DNA of 64,000 nt from CAYFQV01 sp964654185 (GTDB lineage: Bacteria; Spirochaetota; Spirochaetia; DSM-27196; PWMO01). Every line of letters starts with the position of its first letter. Positions within the stretch are counted from its first letter, which is position 1. The DNA lies in assembly GCA_964654185.1 (NCBI GenBank), contig CAZZIE010000001.1:32293-96292 (forward strand). Direction: 5' to 3'. Positions 16,871 through 25,559 of the stretch are shown here, piece after piece. A model generated the notes under the pieces. It had not been told where the DNA came from and made no database searches. It worked only from the letters and a program-made list of their open reading frames with translations. A program made the translations under genes and the position numbers.

Positions 16871-19507
16871 ATGACTGCAATGATCTTCCTGTCATACGTA
16901 CTCGACATGGATGCCGGCCTTCCTGTGCTGCTCTCCATCTTCACGCGGAGCCTTCCTTTCGGTGCGCTCGTACCGGCGGTGGGGGTGGACGTAGCCGAGC
17001 GGCGTCTCCCGACACCGTGGCTCCGGGCAGCCGCCGGCGCCGCGGTGGTCCACCCGCTGCTCCTGCTCGCTGTGGCCAACGGCGCCGTGGCTCTCCTCGC
17101 TGCCCTCGGCGCAGCCATGGGCGCCGCTCTCGGCGCCGCAACCTGCTACGCCGTGCTTCGCCTTGCCGGCGCCCTTTCCGGCATCGGTCGGGGAGACCTG
17201 CGGCTGGGTACGGTTCTCGGCCTGGGAACGGGCTTCCCCTCCGCGTTCTTCGCCCTCGCCGCGGCCACCGCCGCGTGCGGCGTCTTCATGGCGGCACGCC
17301 GTCGGCGGGTCACGGCGTTCGGCCCCTTTCTGGTCGGCGCCTACGCCGCCGCCGTCGCCTTGGTCGCTCCGGCACCCCTGGCCGCAGCGCCGGGATCCGC
17401 GCCGACGGAGCCTCTCGGCCCGGAGTCGGTCATCCCGGAAATGGAGTTTCGCAATGAAGCGGTGGCGTCCGTTCTCCTGGTCCTCGGGCACGCTGCCGGC
17501 AGGAGCGTTCTGCCCGACGCTACCGTCACCGGCACCGCCTCCTACTACTTCCGGGAGCGCAGCTTCGACGCCGCTCTGGCGGCCTTCGCCGAGGCGCAGG
17601 ACCTCTTCGTGGAGGATCGCGACGGGACGCTTCACGTCTCCCGGGTGTACGCGGCGCGACACGCCGACGGCGCGCTGACCGTGCGCGCCCGGGAGGTGCC
17701 TCTGGGCACGCTCCTCGATCGCATTGACCGGGTTACGGGGGTGCCGGTGACCCACGCGGGCGTTGCGGGCATGCGCGGAAGCGTTCATGCAGAGCAGCTC
17801 CCGGTGGAGGCGATTCTGGAGGCGATCGCGGCGCCCCACCCGGACCTGGCGGTGCGTGAGGTCGGGCCGGGCTACGTGGTTGCGCCGCCGGAGCGCCGCG
17901 AGCTGGAAGCGTCGAAAGTGCAGGTCGGTGTGGGACCCGAAGGCCTGGATGTGGTGATCCGCGACGCCGACTTCGCCCGGGTGTTGGAGTCACTCGCGGA
18001 AGCGAGCGGGATGCAGTACTTGAGCCTTCTGCGGCGCTCCCCGGTCATCGCCGATCTTGCGCTTTCCGGGGTCGAGCTTCCGGAGGTGGTGCGGGCACTC
18101 GCCTTCGCCGCAGAGGCGACTGCGGTGAAGCGGGAAGGGCGCTGGCTCTTTCTTCCGGGTCGTACGGCAACGCCGCAGGATCTTCTGGCCGTGACGCTGA
18201 TTGTTCATCTGGAGCACGTGCCGGTGCGGCAGGTTCTGGAGCAGGTGCCCCGGCAGCACGCCGCCTCTGCGAGCCTTGCCGCCGTTCCGGGGGAGAACGC
18301 CGTCGCAGTGACCGGACTGCCCGACGAGCTGGAACCGGTCCTGGCGTACCTGGCAATCATGGACCGGGAGCCCGCCGGGATTGCGTATCACCGCTTCGAT
18401 CTGAGCTACGCCGATCCCGCGGAGATCCTTGCCGCGCTGCCGGCGGGAATACCCCGGGAGCACGCCGTCGTGCTCGAAGAGACAAATGCCCTCATGCTCC
18501 GGGTGACCGACTCGCAGCGGGAACGGGCCGCGCGGTTCATTGCCGACATGGACGTGAGCCCCCGGGCGGTAGCGGTGAGACTGCAGCACACCGAGGCCGC
18601 CGTAATCATCGACTCAATGCCGGATACGATTCCTCTCCGGTACGTGCACCGCACCGGGGATGCGAAGCTGCTGCTCTTCACCGGGCCTCCTGAGGTCGAG
18701 GCGCGCCTGCGGGAGCTTCTGGCCGCGGTGGATGCGCCGGCGCCGCAGATCCGCTACGACCTCTTCATTGTGCAGTACCAGGAGGGTAAGAGCGTCGACT
18801 ACCGGCTGTCGATCGAGAGCGTCGAGGTGCGCCCCTTCGACACGGCCATCCTGCTCGGCCGCCTGGGCGAGTTGCTCTCCCTCAGCGCCGACGTCATCTC
18901 GCTCTTCGGGCACCGCTTCGCCGTCTCTCTGAGCAGCGCCCTCAGCAACAACGAGGCGCAGGTCCTTGCCGACACGTCGGTGACGACGCTCTCCGGCACG
19001 CCGGCCTCATTCCGCAACACCGAGACCTATCGCTACCGAGATGTTCCGCCGGCAACCGACGAAGACGCCGGGCCGGTCGGTGTGACGAGGGAGATCACCT
19101 CAGGACTTTTTATCGATATCGATGGGGACGTTGTCGGCCCCGACGAGGTGGCTCTTTCGATAGCCGCCACGGTCTCCAAGCGCGGCCGCGACGTCGGTGA
19201 CACCTCGGGGAACCCGCCGCCGACGGCGGAGCGCGTGGTGACCAGCACGCTCCGGGCGCGGTCCGGGCGGCCCATCGTGGTGGGAAGCTTCCTCCTCCGC
19301 GACCGCACCCGGAGCGTCCGGCGCATCCCGATTCTGGGGCACATCCCGGTCCTGGGCTGGCTCTTTCGCGGCGTGCAGTCATCCAGCGAGGAGTCGGAGC
19401 TGGTGGTCTACCTGGTGCCTCACGTTCTCACACCGCCGGCGCAGCTATCGACGGAGGAGCAGCTCCGGGCGATTCACGCGGCGTGGAAGGCGGGAGCGCC
19501 GCGGTGA
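16871..19507 (+). CDS. gspD: Type II secretion secretin with fused N-terminal prepilin-peptidase-like domain
   Basis: The 878-residue protein joins two normally separate parts. Residues 1-~175 are strongly hydrophobic and resemble a minimal A24 prepilin peptidase: Asp40 in GVDVAERRLP and Asp109 in GIGRGDLRLG sit where the two catalytic aspartates (D...IP and GxGD) occur, followed by a helix-rich AFGPFLVGAY end. The N-methylation domain is missing. From ~190 on there are secretin N0/N1-type modules, then the secretin channel. The channel carries the signature RRIPILGHIPVLGWLFRG and ELVVYLVPHVL near the C-terminus. It heads an operon with gspE (4-bp overlap), gspF and gspG. A single ATG-initiated frame with no internal stop supports a true fusion over two merged genes. 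An alternative is that the N-domain only anchors the protein. Confidence 0.85.
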   Translation: MTAMIFLSYVLDMDAGLPVLLSIFTRSLPFGALVPAVGVDVAERRLPTPWLRAAAGAAVVHPLLLLAVANGAVALLAALGAAMGAALGAATCYAVLRLAGALSGIGRGDLRLGTVLGLGTGFPSAFFALAAATAACGVFMAARRRRVTAFGPFLVGAYAAAVALVAPAPLAAAPGSAPTEPLGPESVIPEMEFRNEAVASVLLVLGHAAGRSVLPDATVTGTASYYFRERSFDAALAAFAEAQDLFVEDRDGTLHVSRVYAARHADGALTVRAREVPLGTLLDRIDRVTGVPVTHAGVAGMRGSVHAEQLPVEAILEAIAAPHPDLAVREVGPGYVVAPPERRELEASKVQVGVGPEGLDVVIRDADFARVLESLAEASGMQYLSLLRRSPVIADLALSGVELPEVVRALAFAAEATAVKREGRWLFLPGRTATPQDLLAVTLIVHLEHVPVRQVLEQVPRQHAASASLAAVPGENAVAVTGLPDELEPVLAYLAIMDREPAGIAYHRFDLSYADPAEILAALPAGIPREHAVVLEETNALMLRVTDSQRERAARFIADMDVSPRAVAVRLQHTEAAVIIDSMPDTIPLRYVHRTGDAKLLLFTGPPEVEARLRELLAAVDAPAPQIRYDLFIVQYQEGKSVDYRLSIESVEVRPFDTAILLGRLGELLSLSADVISLFGHRFAVSLSSALSNNEAQVLADTSVTTLSGTPASFRNTETYRYRDVPPATDEDAGPVGVTREITSGLFIDIDGDVVGPDEVALSIAATVSKRGRDVGDTSGNPPPTAERVVTSTLRARSGRPIVVGSFLLRDRTRSVRRIPILGHIPVLGWLFRGVQSSSEESELVVYLVPHVLTPPAQLSTEEQLRAIHAAWKAGAPR

Positions 19508-21057
19508 CCGGCACGGACGACCGGCCGCGGCGTCTCGCTGAGTTCGGCGAGCTTCCCGGTGAGGAGGAGCAGTATCCCCTGAGTTTCTGCGAACGCCACC
19601 GGGCGGTGCTGCTCCGGGAGGGAACGCCGGGGGCGGACCCGCCGGGGAAGGGCCTGCCGGGGAAGGGCCCGCCGGGGGCGGGCGCGCTGGTCGGCGTGGC
19701 GGCGCCGGTTCCGTCCTACGTGGAGGAGCGGTTGCGACGACTCCACGGCGGGCCGGTAACCGTCGTTCCCCTGGCACCGCAGGATGTCTACCAGTTCCTG
19801 GCGGAGCGGCGGCTTCATCGGGAGGACGCGCGCCGGCAGCGCCGGGTGGCAAGGCGGAGTGCAGCCGTGCGCGACGGTGCGGGCCCGGGTCCGCGCTCCC
19901 TGGGATTGACTGCGAATGATGCGAGAGGCGGAGAAGTCACTGTCGGAGGCGCCGGTGAGGCGTTTCTTCAGGGCATTCTCGACGAGGCGGTGCGTACCGG
20001 AGCTTCGGATGCCCACCTCATGGCCGGTTCCGCCGGCGTCTCTCTTCGCTTTCGCCGGGAGGGCGCTCTCGGAGAGGCGCGGGCGGTGCCCCGGGAGCTC
20101 ACGGCGCGTCTCGTCGCTCGGCTGAAGGTGCGGATTCGAGGAAACCCCGGACAGCGCCGTAAGCCCCAGGAAGGGCGCTTTGGCTTCACCGTGCGAGGCA
20201 CCGTCTACGAGGTTCGCGCCTCCATTCTGCCTGGCCTCCACGGAGAGAGTGTGTCCCTGCGCTTCCTGCGGACCTTCAAAGGTGGCATCTCCCTGGACGG
20301 CCTCGGCTTCCCCGGTCGGATCGTCACGCTCCTGAACGGGGTCGCAGAGCGTACCGACGGTCTGTTCCTGGTAACGGGCCCGACAGGAAGCGGGAAGACC
20401 ACCACTCTCCACGCCGTTGCCCGGCTCCTGTGCCGGCGCGACCGTCGCGTCGTCACCATTGAGGATCCCATTGAGTACGAGCTCCCCGAGGCGGTGCAGC
20501 TGCAGACGAACGCGCGATTGCACCTCACCTTTGACCTTCTGCTGACCAAGGCGCTGAGACACGATCCGGACGTGCTCCTTCTCGGCGAGATTCGGGATGC
20601 CGAGACCGCGGCCCTGGCGGTGCGCAGCGCCCTTACCGGTCATCTGGTCCTTGCAACCATGCACACCGGCACGGTGTTCACCGGCATCCTGCGATTGCGC
20701 AACCTCGGCGCGACATCCGATGAGGTCGCCTCGGCCCTCTGCGGCGTACTCTCTCAGCGCTTGGTTCGTCGTGTGGGGATCTCCCCGGTGGGTGCCTCCC
20801 CGGTGGGTGCCTCCCCGGTAGGTGTTCCCCCGGTGGGTGACACGCGACAGGCGTCCGCCGACGGGCGGATTCCCATCTGTGAGGCCCTCATTGACCCGAC
20901 GGACCCGACGAATTTCGCACCGGCAGGACGATTCGTTGAAGCAGTGGGACGGGATTGGCTGTACCTCGATATGAAGGACGATGCCAGGCGCCTCGTCTCA
21001 GCCGGTGTAACCACCTGGGAAGACGTGGCGCGTGTTGCGCGAATTGGAGGCGTGTGA
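19504..21057 (+). CDS. gspE: Type II secretion ATPase GspE
   Basis: The 517-residue ATPase drives pseudopilus assembly. An N-terminal region (PLSFCERHRAVLLREG) precedes the hexamerising N2E-like part (GASDAHLMAG, LRFRREG). The catalytic core follows: Walker A GPTGSGKTTT, Asp box VTIEDPIEYE, Walker B LLLGEIRDAETA and His box TGHLVLATMHTG. The tetracysteine zinc loop usually placed after SQRLVRR is absent. In its place are four 5-residue repeats (xSPVG). GTG 19504 is chosen because it gives a GTGA 4-bp overlap with gspD, with a GGAAGGCGGGA-type ribosome site upstream. The last gene of the core, gspF, starts 19 nt after its stop. Confidence 0.92.
   Translation: MTGTDDRPRRLAEFGELPGEEEQYPLSFCERHRAVLLREGTPGADPPGKGLPGKGPPGAGALVGVAAPVPSYVEERLRRLHGGPVTVVPLAPQDVYQFLAERRLHREDARRQRRVARRSAAVRDGAGPGPRSLGLTANDARGGEVTVGGAGEAFLQGILDEAVRTGASDAHLMAGSAGVSLRFRREGALGEARAVPRELTARLVARLKVRIRGNPGQRRKPQEGRFGFTVRGTVYEVRASILPGLHGESVSLRFLRTFKGGISLDGLGFPGRIVTLLNGVAERTDGLFLVTGPTGSGKTTTLHAVARLLCRRDRRVVTIEDPIEYELPEAVQLQTNARLHLTFDLLLTKALRHDPDVLLLGEIRDAETAALAVRSALTGHLVLATMHTGTVFTGILRLRNLGATSDEVASALCGVLSQRLVRRVGISPVGASPVGASPVGVPPVGDTRQASADGRIPICEALIDPTDPTNFAPAGRFVEAVGRDWLYLDMKDDARRLVSAGVTTWEDVARVARIGGV
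20779..20838 (+). repeat. 15-bp in-frame tandem repeat inside gspE
   Basis: Four 15-bp units encode ISPVG, ASPVG, ASPVG and VPPVG. They sit directly after the SQRLVRR motif, the place of the usual zinc-binding insertion of GspE/PilB ATPases. Confidence 0.85.
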
Positions 21058-21076
21058 TGCGGATGAGAGGGACGTG

Positions 21077-22162
21077 ATGGGCGTGATCGGATCACGGCTC
21101 ACGGCACGAGAGCGAGAGAATCTCTACGCCGGACTCGCGGGTGCGGTGCGCCTTGGCGCAACCGTGGAGGCTGCACTGCACGGATGCAGAGCGTCGGGCG
21201 ACAGCGCCCTGGCGCGTCGACTTTCCGCCGCACAGCGCCACGCTGAGGAGGGGCTGACTCTCTCCGAAGCACTCTCCGCCGGCTTCGGACCCGCGCTGCC
21301 CGGGTGGGAGATCGCCGTCATTGCTGCCGCCGAAGGCGTCGGGGAGAGCCGCACGCCGGAGGATGGGCCGGGTGAGACCGTTGTGGCGGAGGTGCTGGAG
21401 GGCCTTTCCCGATACGCCGCGGCGGAGAGCTCTGCAACGGGACGGTTGGCGCTTTCCTTCGGCTACGCCTTCGCGGTGTTGCTCCTCCTGGCCGCACTTT
21501 CTGCGGCAACAAGGTGGCTTGTGCTCCCCTCCGTCGAGACGGCGGTCGTTGCCTTCGCCGCCGGGCCCGGAACCTCCCTGGATGGGGCGCGGAGGGCCGC
21601 CCGGACGCTCCCGCTTGTCATTGGAGGCGTCCTGGTGCTTGGAGTTGCCGTGCCGGTCGGTCTACGCGCCGGAGGAAGCTCGTTTCGGTTGCGCCTTCTC
21701 GCCCTTCTTCCTCGGTCGATTGCCGGCACGCTGGCGGGAGTCCTGCCCCGGAGCGCGGCGCTCGTGCGGGTCCTCCGGATCGCGCTCCGGGCCGGTGGCG
21801 ACCTCCTGGACGCCGTGGATCTGGCGCTGCGCGTTGCCCTTCCCGGAGCGGATCGCCTGGACCGGGACCTTTCGGGCGCAGCGCAACGCGGAGGGTCCGT
21901 CTCGAAAGTGCTGGCCCTCCACGGCCTACTCCCGCCCGATCTGGCGGAACGGCTCGCTTCCGCGGAGCGCTCCGGCGGGATCGAGACGGCCCTTGCGGGT
22001 GTTGAGGCGGAGCTGGAGCGGCGCAGAGACACGCTCCTGGAGGCGCTGCCCGGCATCGGCGCTGCTGCGGCCACAGCAGTGTGCGGGGTCCTCCTGGGAT
22101 GGTTCGCCCTCGCGGTGGTGGTACCGGCGCTGACCGCCCTGGCAGCGGGTGCTCCGCTATGA
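21077..22162 (+). CDS. gspF: Type II secretion inner-membrane platform protein GspF
   Basis: The 361-residue protein has the T2SSF layout: a cytoplasmic domain (LYAGLAGAVRLGATVEAALHG, GLTLSEALSAG), a first membrane helix around FAVLLLLAALSAAT, a second around LVIGGVLVLGVAVPVGL, a repeated cytoplasmic domain (PRSAALVRVLRIALRAGGDLLDA) and a C-terminal hydrophobic helix (AAAATAVCGVLLGWFALAVV). It forms the membrane base on which the GspE ATPase works. ATG 21077 follows GAGAGGGA by a normal spacing and gives the proper N-terminus; an earlier in-frame start at 21032 lies within gspE. It overlaps gspG by 4 bp (ATGA). Confidence 0.85.
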   Translation: MGVIGSRLTARERENLYAGLAGAVRLGATVEAALHGCRASGDSALARRLSAAQRHAEEGLTLSEALSAGFGPALPGWEIAVIAAAEGVGESRTPEDGPGETVVAEVLEGLSRYAAAESSATGRLALSFGYAFAVLLLLAALSAATRWLVLPSVETAVVAFAAGPGTSLDGARRAARTLPLVIGGVLVLGVAVPVGLRAGGSSFRLRLLALLPRSIAGTLAGVLPRSAALVRVLRIALRAGGDLLDAVDLALRVALPGADRLDRDLSGAAQRGGSVSKVLALHGLLPPDLAERLASAERSGGIETALAGVEAELERRRDTLLEALPGIGAAAATAVCGVLLGWFALAVVVPALTALAAGAPL

Positions 22163-22740
22163 GGAGCGCGACAGTGAAGCCGCCGCCGCTGCGGGGCGAG
22201 TGGGTGCGCGGAGGAGCCTCGAGTCTCCGAGGTGAACGGGTGCGCGGAGGAACGTCGGGCCTCCGGGGTGAACGGGGCCGCGGAGGAGCACGCCGCCGCC
22301 GACATGCGCGCGCGCCCCGGGATGACGGCGGGTGGACCTTTCTGGAAACCATCGTCGTCATCTCCATCATCCTGCTCCTTTCGGGCACGGTCGGGATCGT
22401 CGCCGTGGGGCAACTCGGGAGGGCGCGTGTGGCCGTGGCTCGGGCGCAACTGGCGGGATTCGCGCTGGCCCTGGAGAGCTACGCCCTGGACTGCGGGAGC
22501 TATCCCACCGAGGTGCAGGGGCTCGAAGCGCTCTGGGCGCGCCCGATGATGGCGCCCGTGCCGGAGGACTGGGCTGGTCCCTACCTCATGCGGGAGGTTG
22601 GAGCGGACCCCTGGGGTAATCCCTACGAGTACCGCGTTCCCGGACCGCACGGGCTGCCCTACGAGATCCGATCTCTCGGCAGTGACGGCCTTCCCGGCGG
22701 GGAGGGAAGGGCCGCGGACATCCTCTCCTGGGAGGCGTAG
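22159..22740 (+). CDS. gspG: Major pseudopilin GspG with unusually long repeat-bearing leader
   Basis: The 193-residue protein has the prepilin cleavage motif GG/WTFLETIVVISIILLL with the conserved Glu+5, then the pseudopilin hydrophobic helix. The C-terminal half has GspG marks: YPTEVQGLEALW, DPWGNPYEYRVPG and SLGSDGLPGGEGRAADI, a calcium-binding region in the family. The leader before the cleavage site is about 54 residues instead of the usual 6-15. It is Arg/Gly-rich and built of three 12-residue repeats. The ATG overlaps the gspF stop (ATGA), and no nearer start codon gives a short leader with a visible ribosome site, so the long leader appears real. Confidence 0.88.
   Translation: MRSATVKPPPLRGEWVRGGASSLRGERVRGGTSGLRGERGRGGARRRRHARAPRDDGGWTFLETIVVISIILLLSGTVGIVAVGQLGRARVAVARAQLAGFALALESYALDCGSYPTEVQGLEALWARPMMAPVPEDWAGPYLMREVGADPWGNPYEYRVPGPHGLPYEIRSLGSDGLPGGEGRAADILSWEA
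22189..22296 (+). repeat. 36-bp tandem repeat in gspG leader
   Basis: Three in-frame 36-bp units encode LRGEWVRGGASS, LRGERVRGGTSG and LRGERGRGGARR, immediately before the prepilin signal. Confidence 0.85.
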
Positions 22741-22777
22741 CGGAGTGACGGCCCGGAACGCAGCCCCGCCGCGACAA

Positions 22778-22841
22778 CCCGCGCCGCAACGTTGCGCAGC
22801 CCCGCAACGGCACCCCGCGCCGAAGCGTTGCGCAGCCCCGC
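22778..22841 (+). repeat. Imperfect GC-rich direct repeats downstream of gspG
   Basis: Two near-identical copies of about 27 bp, each ending in GTTGCGCAGCCCCGC, lie in the 147-bp gap between gspG and the next gene. A shorter related copy (AACGCAGCCCCGCC) lies at about 22757. Confidence 0.6.
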
Positions 22842-22887
22842 CAGGGTACAGCGCCTTGTACCGGCATGCCTTCGCGGAGCGATCGCC

Positions 22888-24480
22888 GTGAGGTGGCTGC
22901 TGTGCCTGCTTGCCCTGGCACCGGTTCTGGCCCCTGCGCCGTTGGTGTCGGTCCTGGCGGAGGAGGTGGCAGCGTACCGCACGCTCGCGGCGCAGGGTCT
23001 GCGGGTGCAGCAAAGACTGACGATGGAGGAGGTAAGCGTGGGAACGGAGCTACTCATTGCAGAGCGAGAGCACGGCAAGCTCGTGCTCCGGCCGTCTTCG
23101 ACTCGACAGCCGGCCGGCGGATCGCCCGGCAAATCGAGCGGCGCGCGAGTAGCGGCAAGGGCTGCGCGGGGAGTTGAGGTGCCGATATGCATGGCGGGCC
23201 CGGACACAGAAGTCTCCATACTGGACGGTCGGCGCCGACGGTACGAGGTGACGACAAGTCCGGTAGAAGCGGACTTCCCCCTTCGTACGTGCCGCGACGA
23301 GGTGGTTGAATCAACCCGTGAGTGGCGCGGCCGGCGCCGTCGGGTGAGTACCCTGCAAAGCGTTCTCCGGGAGTATCGGGAGCTTGAGCCCGCCGCCGAC
23401 CTCATGAGCGCGGCAACCCTTCTGGAGCTGGTGAACCGCGACCGCCTCGATCAAAGGGCTCATGATGTCGAACCAACCCGACGCCACGCCGTCGCGCTCG
23501 TAGCGGCGACGTGGTTCACCGTTGTGGCCCACCAGGGCAGGCGCGTCCTGGACGTCCGATCCGATTCGATTGTCGCGGAACAGACCGACTTCGATGTCGA
23601 TGCCGACGCGCCGGCCCCTGGGTCCACCGCCTCCGACACTGCGATCCTGCTCCGGGAGCAACTCGAGCGCTGCCTGGATCAGATCTATCATGCGGCGTTC
23701 CGGGAGGCGGGACTGGAGCTGCTTGTTACGCAAGAGGCACTGCTTCCGCGCGTAGAGACGGTCTTTCCCGGCGCCGCAATTGCAACTCTCGGAGAGCGGC
23801 TGGCGGCCCGCCCTGACGGTCACAATCCTTCCAGCGTAGACCGGAGGATGCACACGAAGTGGCAGGGGCCGCACCATCGAGGGGCCCGCCCGACGCCGCA
23901 GCGACCGACCTGGGGGATGATCGACTTTCCGTCCCCGCACCGGGCCCGCCGGCGACGTGCGGGAAGGAGTGCTGCCGCCGGAGCGGTGCTGATGCCGGTT
24001 GCGGCATCCCTTGCCGTAACGGGCTTCCCGGGGTTCGGACAGGCCGGCGGCGCCGGGCCGGCAGCCTCGTCTACCCCGGAATGCCACGTCATGGCATCGA
24101 CCGGACAGGGGGACCCGACGCATCCCGAGGGGCAAGCGCCGCCGGCATCGCAGATCGCCGATACGCACGAGCGGGCGCTACAACCGCCGGAGAGAGCGCC
24201 CGACGGCGAGGTCGGGGAACCGGTAGAGCAGATGGAGGTATCTGCGCCGGCGGCCGCTGCTGAGCCTGGCGATGTCCCCGGCCCGCCGGGCCCTCCGGAA
24301 CCGCGCTTTGCCTTTGCGGGAACGGGCACGACCGGCGAGGGTGAGCGCGTCTGGTACTTCGTTGATGGAGCTACCCGTCGGGTCGTCGCCGTGACGAGCG
24401 ACGCAGCGGGGGATGATGAAGGCAGATCCGCCGACGAAGGGACTGGAGACGGAACACATGCGGGCGACGGCGACCTCTAG
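22888..24480 (+). CDS. Hypothetical protein of the secretion operon
   Basis: The 530-residue product is not recognised. From GTG 22888 it begins with a hydrophobic signal or anchor (VRWLLCLLALAPVLAPAPL), then a soluble region (residues ~30-300) with four Cys, then a Pro/Ala/Arg-rich, probably disordered stretch. It ends with FAFAGTGTTGEGERVWYF, a beta-hairpin-like block faintly like the homology regions of GspC/PilP assembly proteins. Position after gspG and overlap with the following lipoprotein suggest a pseudopilus or secretion accessory role; this is inference. The open frame runs from 22792, but that part is repeat DNA with no ribosome site. Confidence 0.55.
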   Translation: MRWLLCLLALAPVLAPAPLVSVLAEEVAAYRTLAAQGLRVQQRLTMEEVSVGTELLIAEREHGKLVLRPSSTRQPAGGSPGKSSGARVAARAARGVEVPICMAGPDTEVSILDGRRRRYEVTTSPVEADFPLRTCRDEVVESTREWRGRRRRVSTLQSVLREYRELEPAADLMSAATLLELVNRDRLDQRAHDVEPTRRHAVALVAATWFTVVAHQGRRVLDVRSDSIVAEQTDFDVDADAPAPGSTASDTAILLREQLERCLDQIYHAAFREAGLELLVTQEALLPRVETVFPGAAIATLGERLAARPDGHNPSSVDRRMHTKWQGPHHRGARPTPQRPTWGMIDFPSPHRARRRRAGRSAAAGAVLMPVAASLAVTGFPGFGQAGGAGPAASSTPECHVMASTGQGDPTHPEGQAPPASQIADTHERALQPPERAPDGEVGEPVEQMEVSAPAAAAEPGDVPGPPGPPEPRFAFAGTGTTGEGERVWYFVDGATRRVVAVTSDAAGDDEGRSADEGTGDGTHAGDGDL

Positions 24481-25150
24481 TGCGTCGAGTAGTGCGTCGA
24501 GTGCGTCCTTCCTGAGTAGGTTTTTCCTGGCGGGGCTGATGCTCCTCGTGATCTCGGCGTGCTCTACTCAGCACAGCTACGTCGGGAGCTTCCGGAAGGC
24601 CGACCTCTCCGGGGCCGTGTACGGAGCTACCGCCGACGGGGCGCCCCGGGGAGGACTATCCGGTGCTCGTGTCGCGCTGGACGGCGGAGAGTCGGTCATC
24701 GCGGACTCACGGGGACGCTTTCTGATCCCGAATGTGCGGATTGGTCGGCACCGCCTCCAGGTCAGTCGTGACGGATACATCCCGGTGGACCGAGAGATAG
24801 AGTTCCTCAATCGCTCTCAAGTTGTCTACGTGAGGCTGGTCAGGTTGGATGAGGCGGTCGCCGAGATTGTCGCTGATCTTGCATCAGCAGAGAATGGGCT
24901 GTCGTCGGACGGCGCGAGCATTCGCCGCCGCGCCCTCTCCGTGGTGCGGGCCGACCCGCGGAACCCCGTCGCACGATTCGCATTGGCTGCACTAGCTCTG
25001 GAGACGGGTAGGCCGCATGAAGCGGCCTACCACCTCTCCCGGATGTCGCCGAAGTACCGGGCGACCCCGAACGTGCAGGAGATCGAGGATCGAGCCCTTG
25101 CCGCTCGCTTCCTACGGGCGGGGCAGACTACGCGGGAAAGGTCCCCATGA
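24458..25150 (+). CDS. Lipoprotein with carboxypeptidase-regulatory-like domain
   Basis: The 230-residue protein has a lipoprotein signal (LMLLVISAC, lipobox ISAC). A beta-sandwich follows, resembling carboxypeptidase-regulatory/PEGA-like modules: GGLSGARVALDGGESVIADS, GRFLIPNVRIGRHRLQVSRDGY. The C-terminal ~90 residues are helical and TPR-like (ARFALAALALETGRPHEAAYHLSRM). ATG 24458 follows CTGGAG at a suitable distance. The 5' end overlaps the preceding gene by 23 nt, placing it last in the secretion operon. It could be the secretin pilotin or a peptidoglycan-side anchor, but no pilotin signature is evident. The 3' end overlaps the convergent ybhB-like gene by 23 nt. Confidence 0.72.
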   Translation: MRATATSSASSSASSASFLSRFFLAGLMLLVISACSTQHSYVGSFRKADLSGAVYGATADGAPRGGLSGARVALDGGESVIADSRGRFLIPNVRIGRHRLQVSRDGYIPVDREIEFLNRSQVVYVRLVRLDEAVAEIVADLASAENGLSSDGASIRRRALSVVRADPRNPVARFALAALALETGRPHEAAYHLSRMSPKYRATPNVQEIEDRALAARFLRAGQTTRERSP

Positions 25151-25559
25151 GCTCCGCCTCCGCCAGGACGTGGCCCTGCATGGCCTGATCGAGGTCGCGG
25201 CGACCCGCCCCCTTCGACAGGCCGAGCCTGGTGTCCAGTGCGTAGAGTTTGAAGTAGTAGCGGTGCGTCCCCGAGGGAGGGCAGGGTCCGCCGTACTGCG
25301 CCTTTCCGAAGTCGTTCTTACCCGGTGTGCCCGGTTCGGTCGCTTCCGGAATCTCGGACGTGGCCGGATCAATGTCCCAGGACAGCCAGTGCTGGAAGGT
25401 CTTGCCCGGGGCGTCCGGATCCTCGCAGATCAGAACCAGGCTCTGCGCCGTGGGTGGAACATCCTGGATCCGGAGCGGAGGGCTGAGGTTGCTGCCCTTG
25501 CAACTGTACCTGGCCGGAATCTCGCCTTCATGTGCGAATGCTGTGCTCTGTAGAATCAT
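25128..25559 (-). CDS. YbhB/YbcL-type Raf kinase inhibitor-like (PEBP) protein
   Basis: The 143-residue protein spans the PEBP family: YSCKGSNLSPPLRIQDVP, LVLICEDPDAPGKTFQHWLSWDI (the DPDAP and HW ligand-binding motifs), NDFGKAQYGGPCPPSGTHRYYFKLYALD. Cytoplasmic bacterial members have no firmly known function. The start at 25559 is fixed by a perfect AGGAGG six bases upstream. It is a single-gene unit. Confidence 0.92.
   Translation of the reverse strand: MILQSTAFAHEGEIPARYSCKGSNLSPPLRIQDVPPTAQSLVLICEDPDAPGKTFQHWLSWDIDPATSEIPEATEPGTPGKNDFGKAQYGGPCPPSGTHRYYFKLYALDTRLGLSKGAGRRDLDQAMQGHVLAEAELMGTFPA

Noticed and set aside
22792..22887. Earlier start for the 530-residue secretion-operon protein
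   Set aside because: The region is repeat DNA without a ribosome site, and it would hide the hydrophobic signal that begins at GTG 22888.
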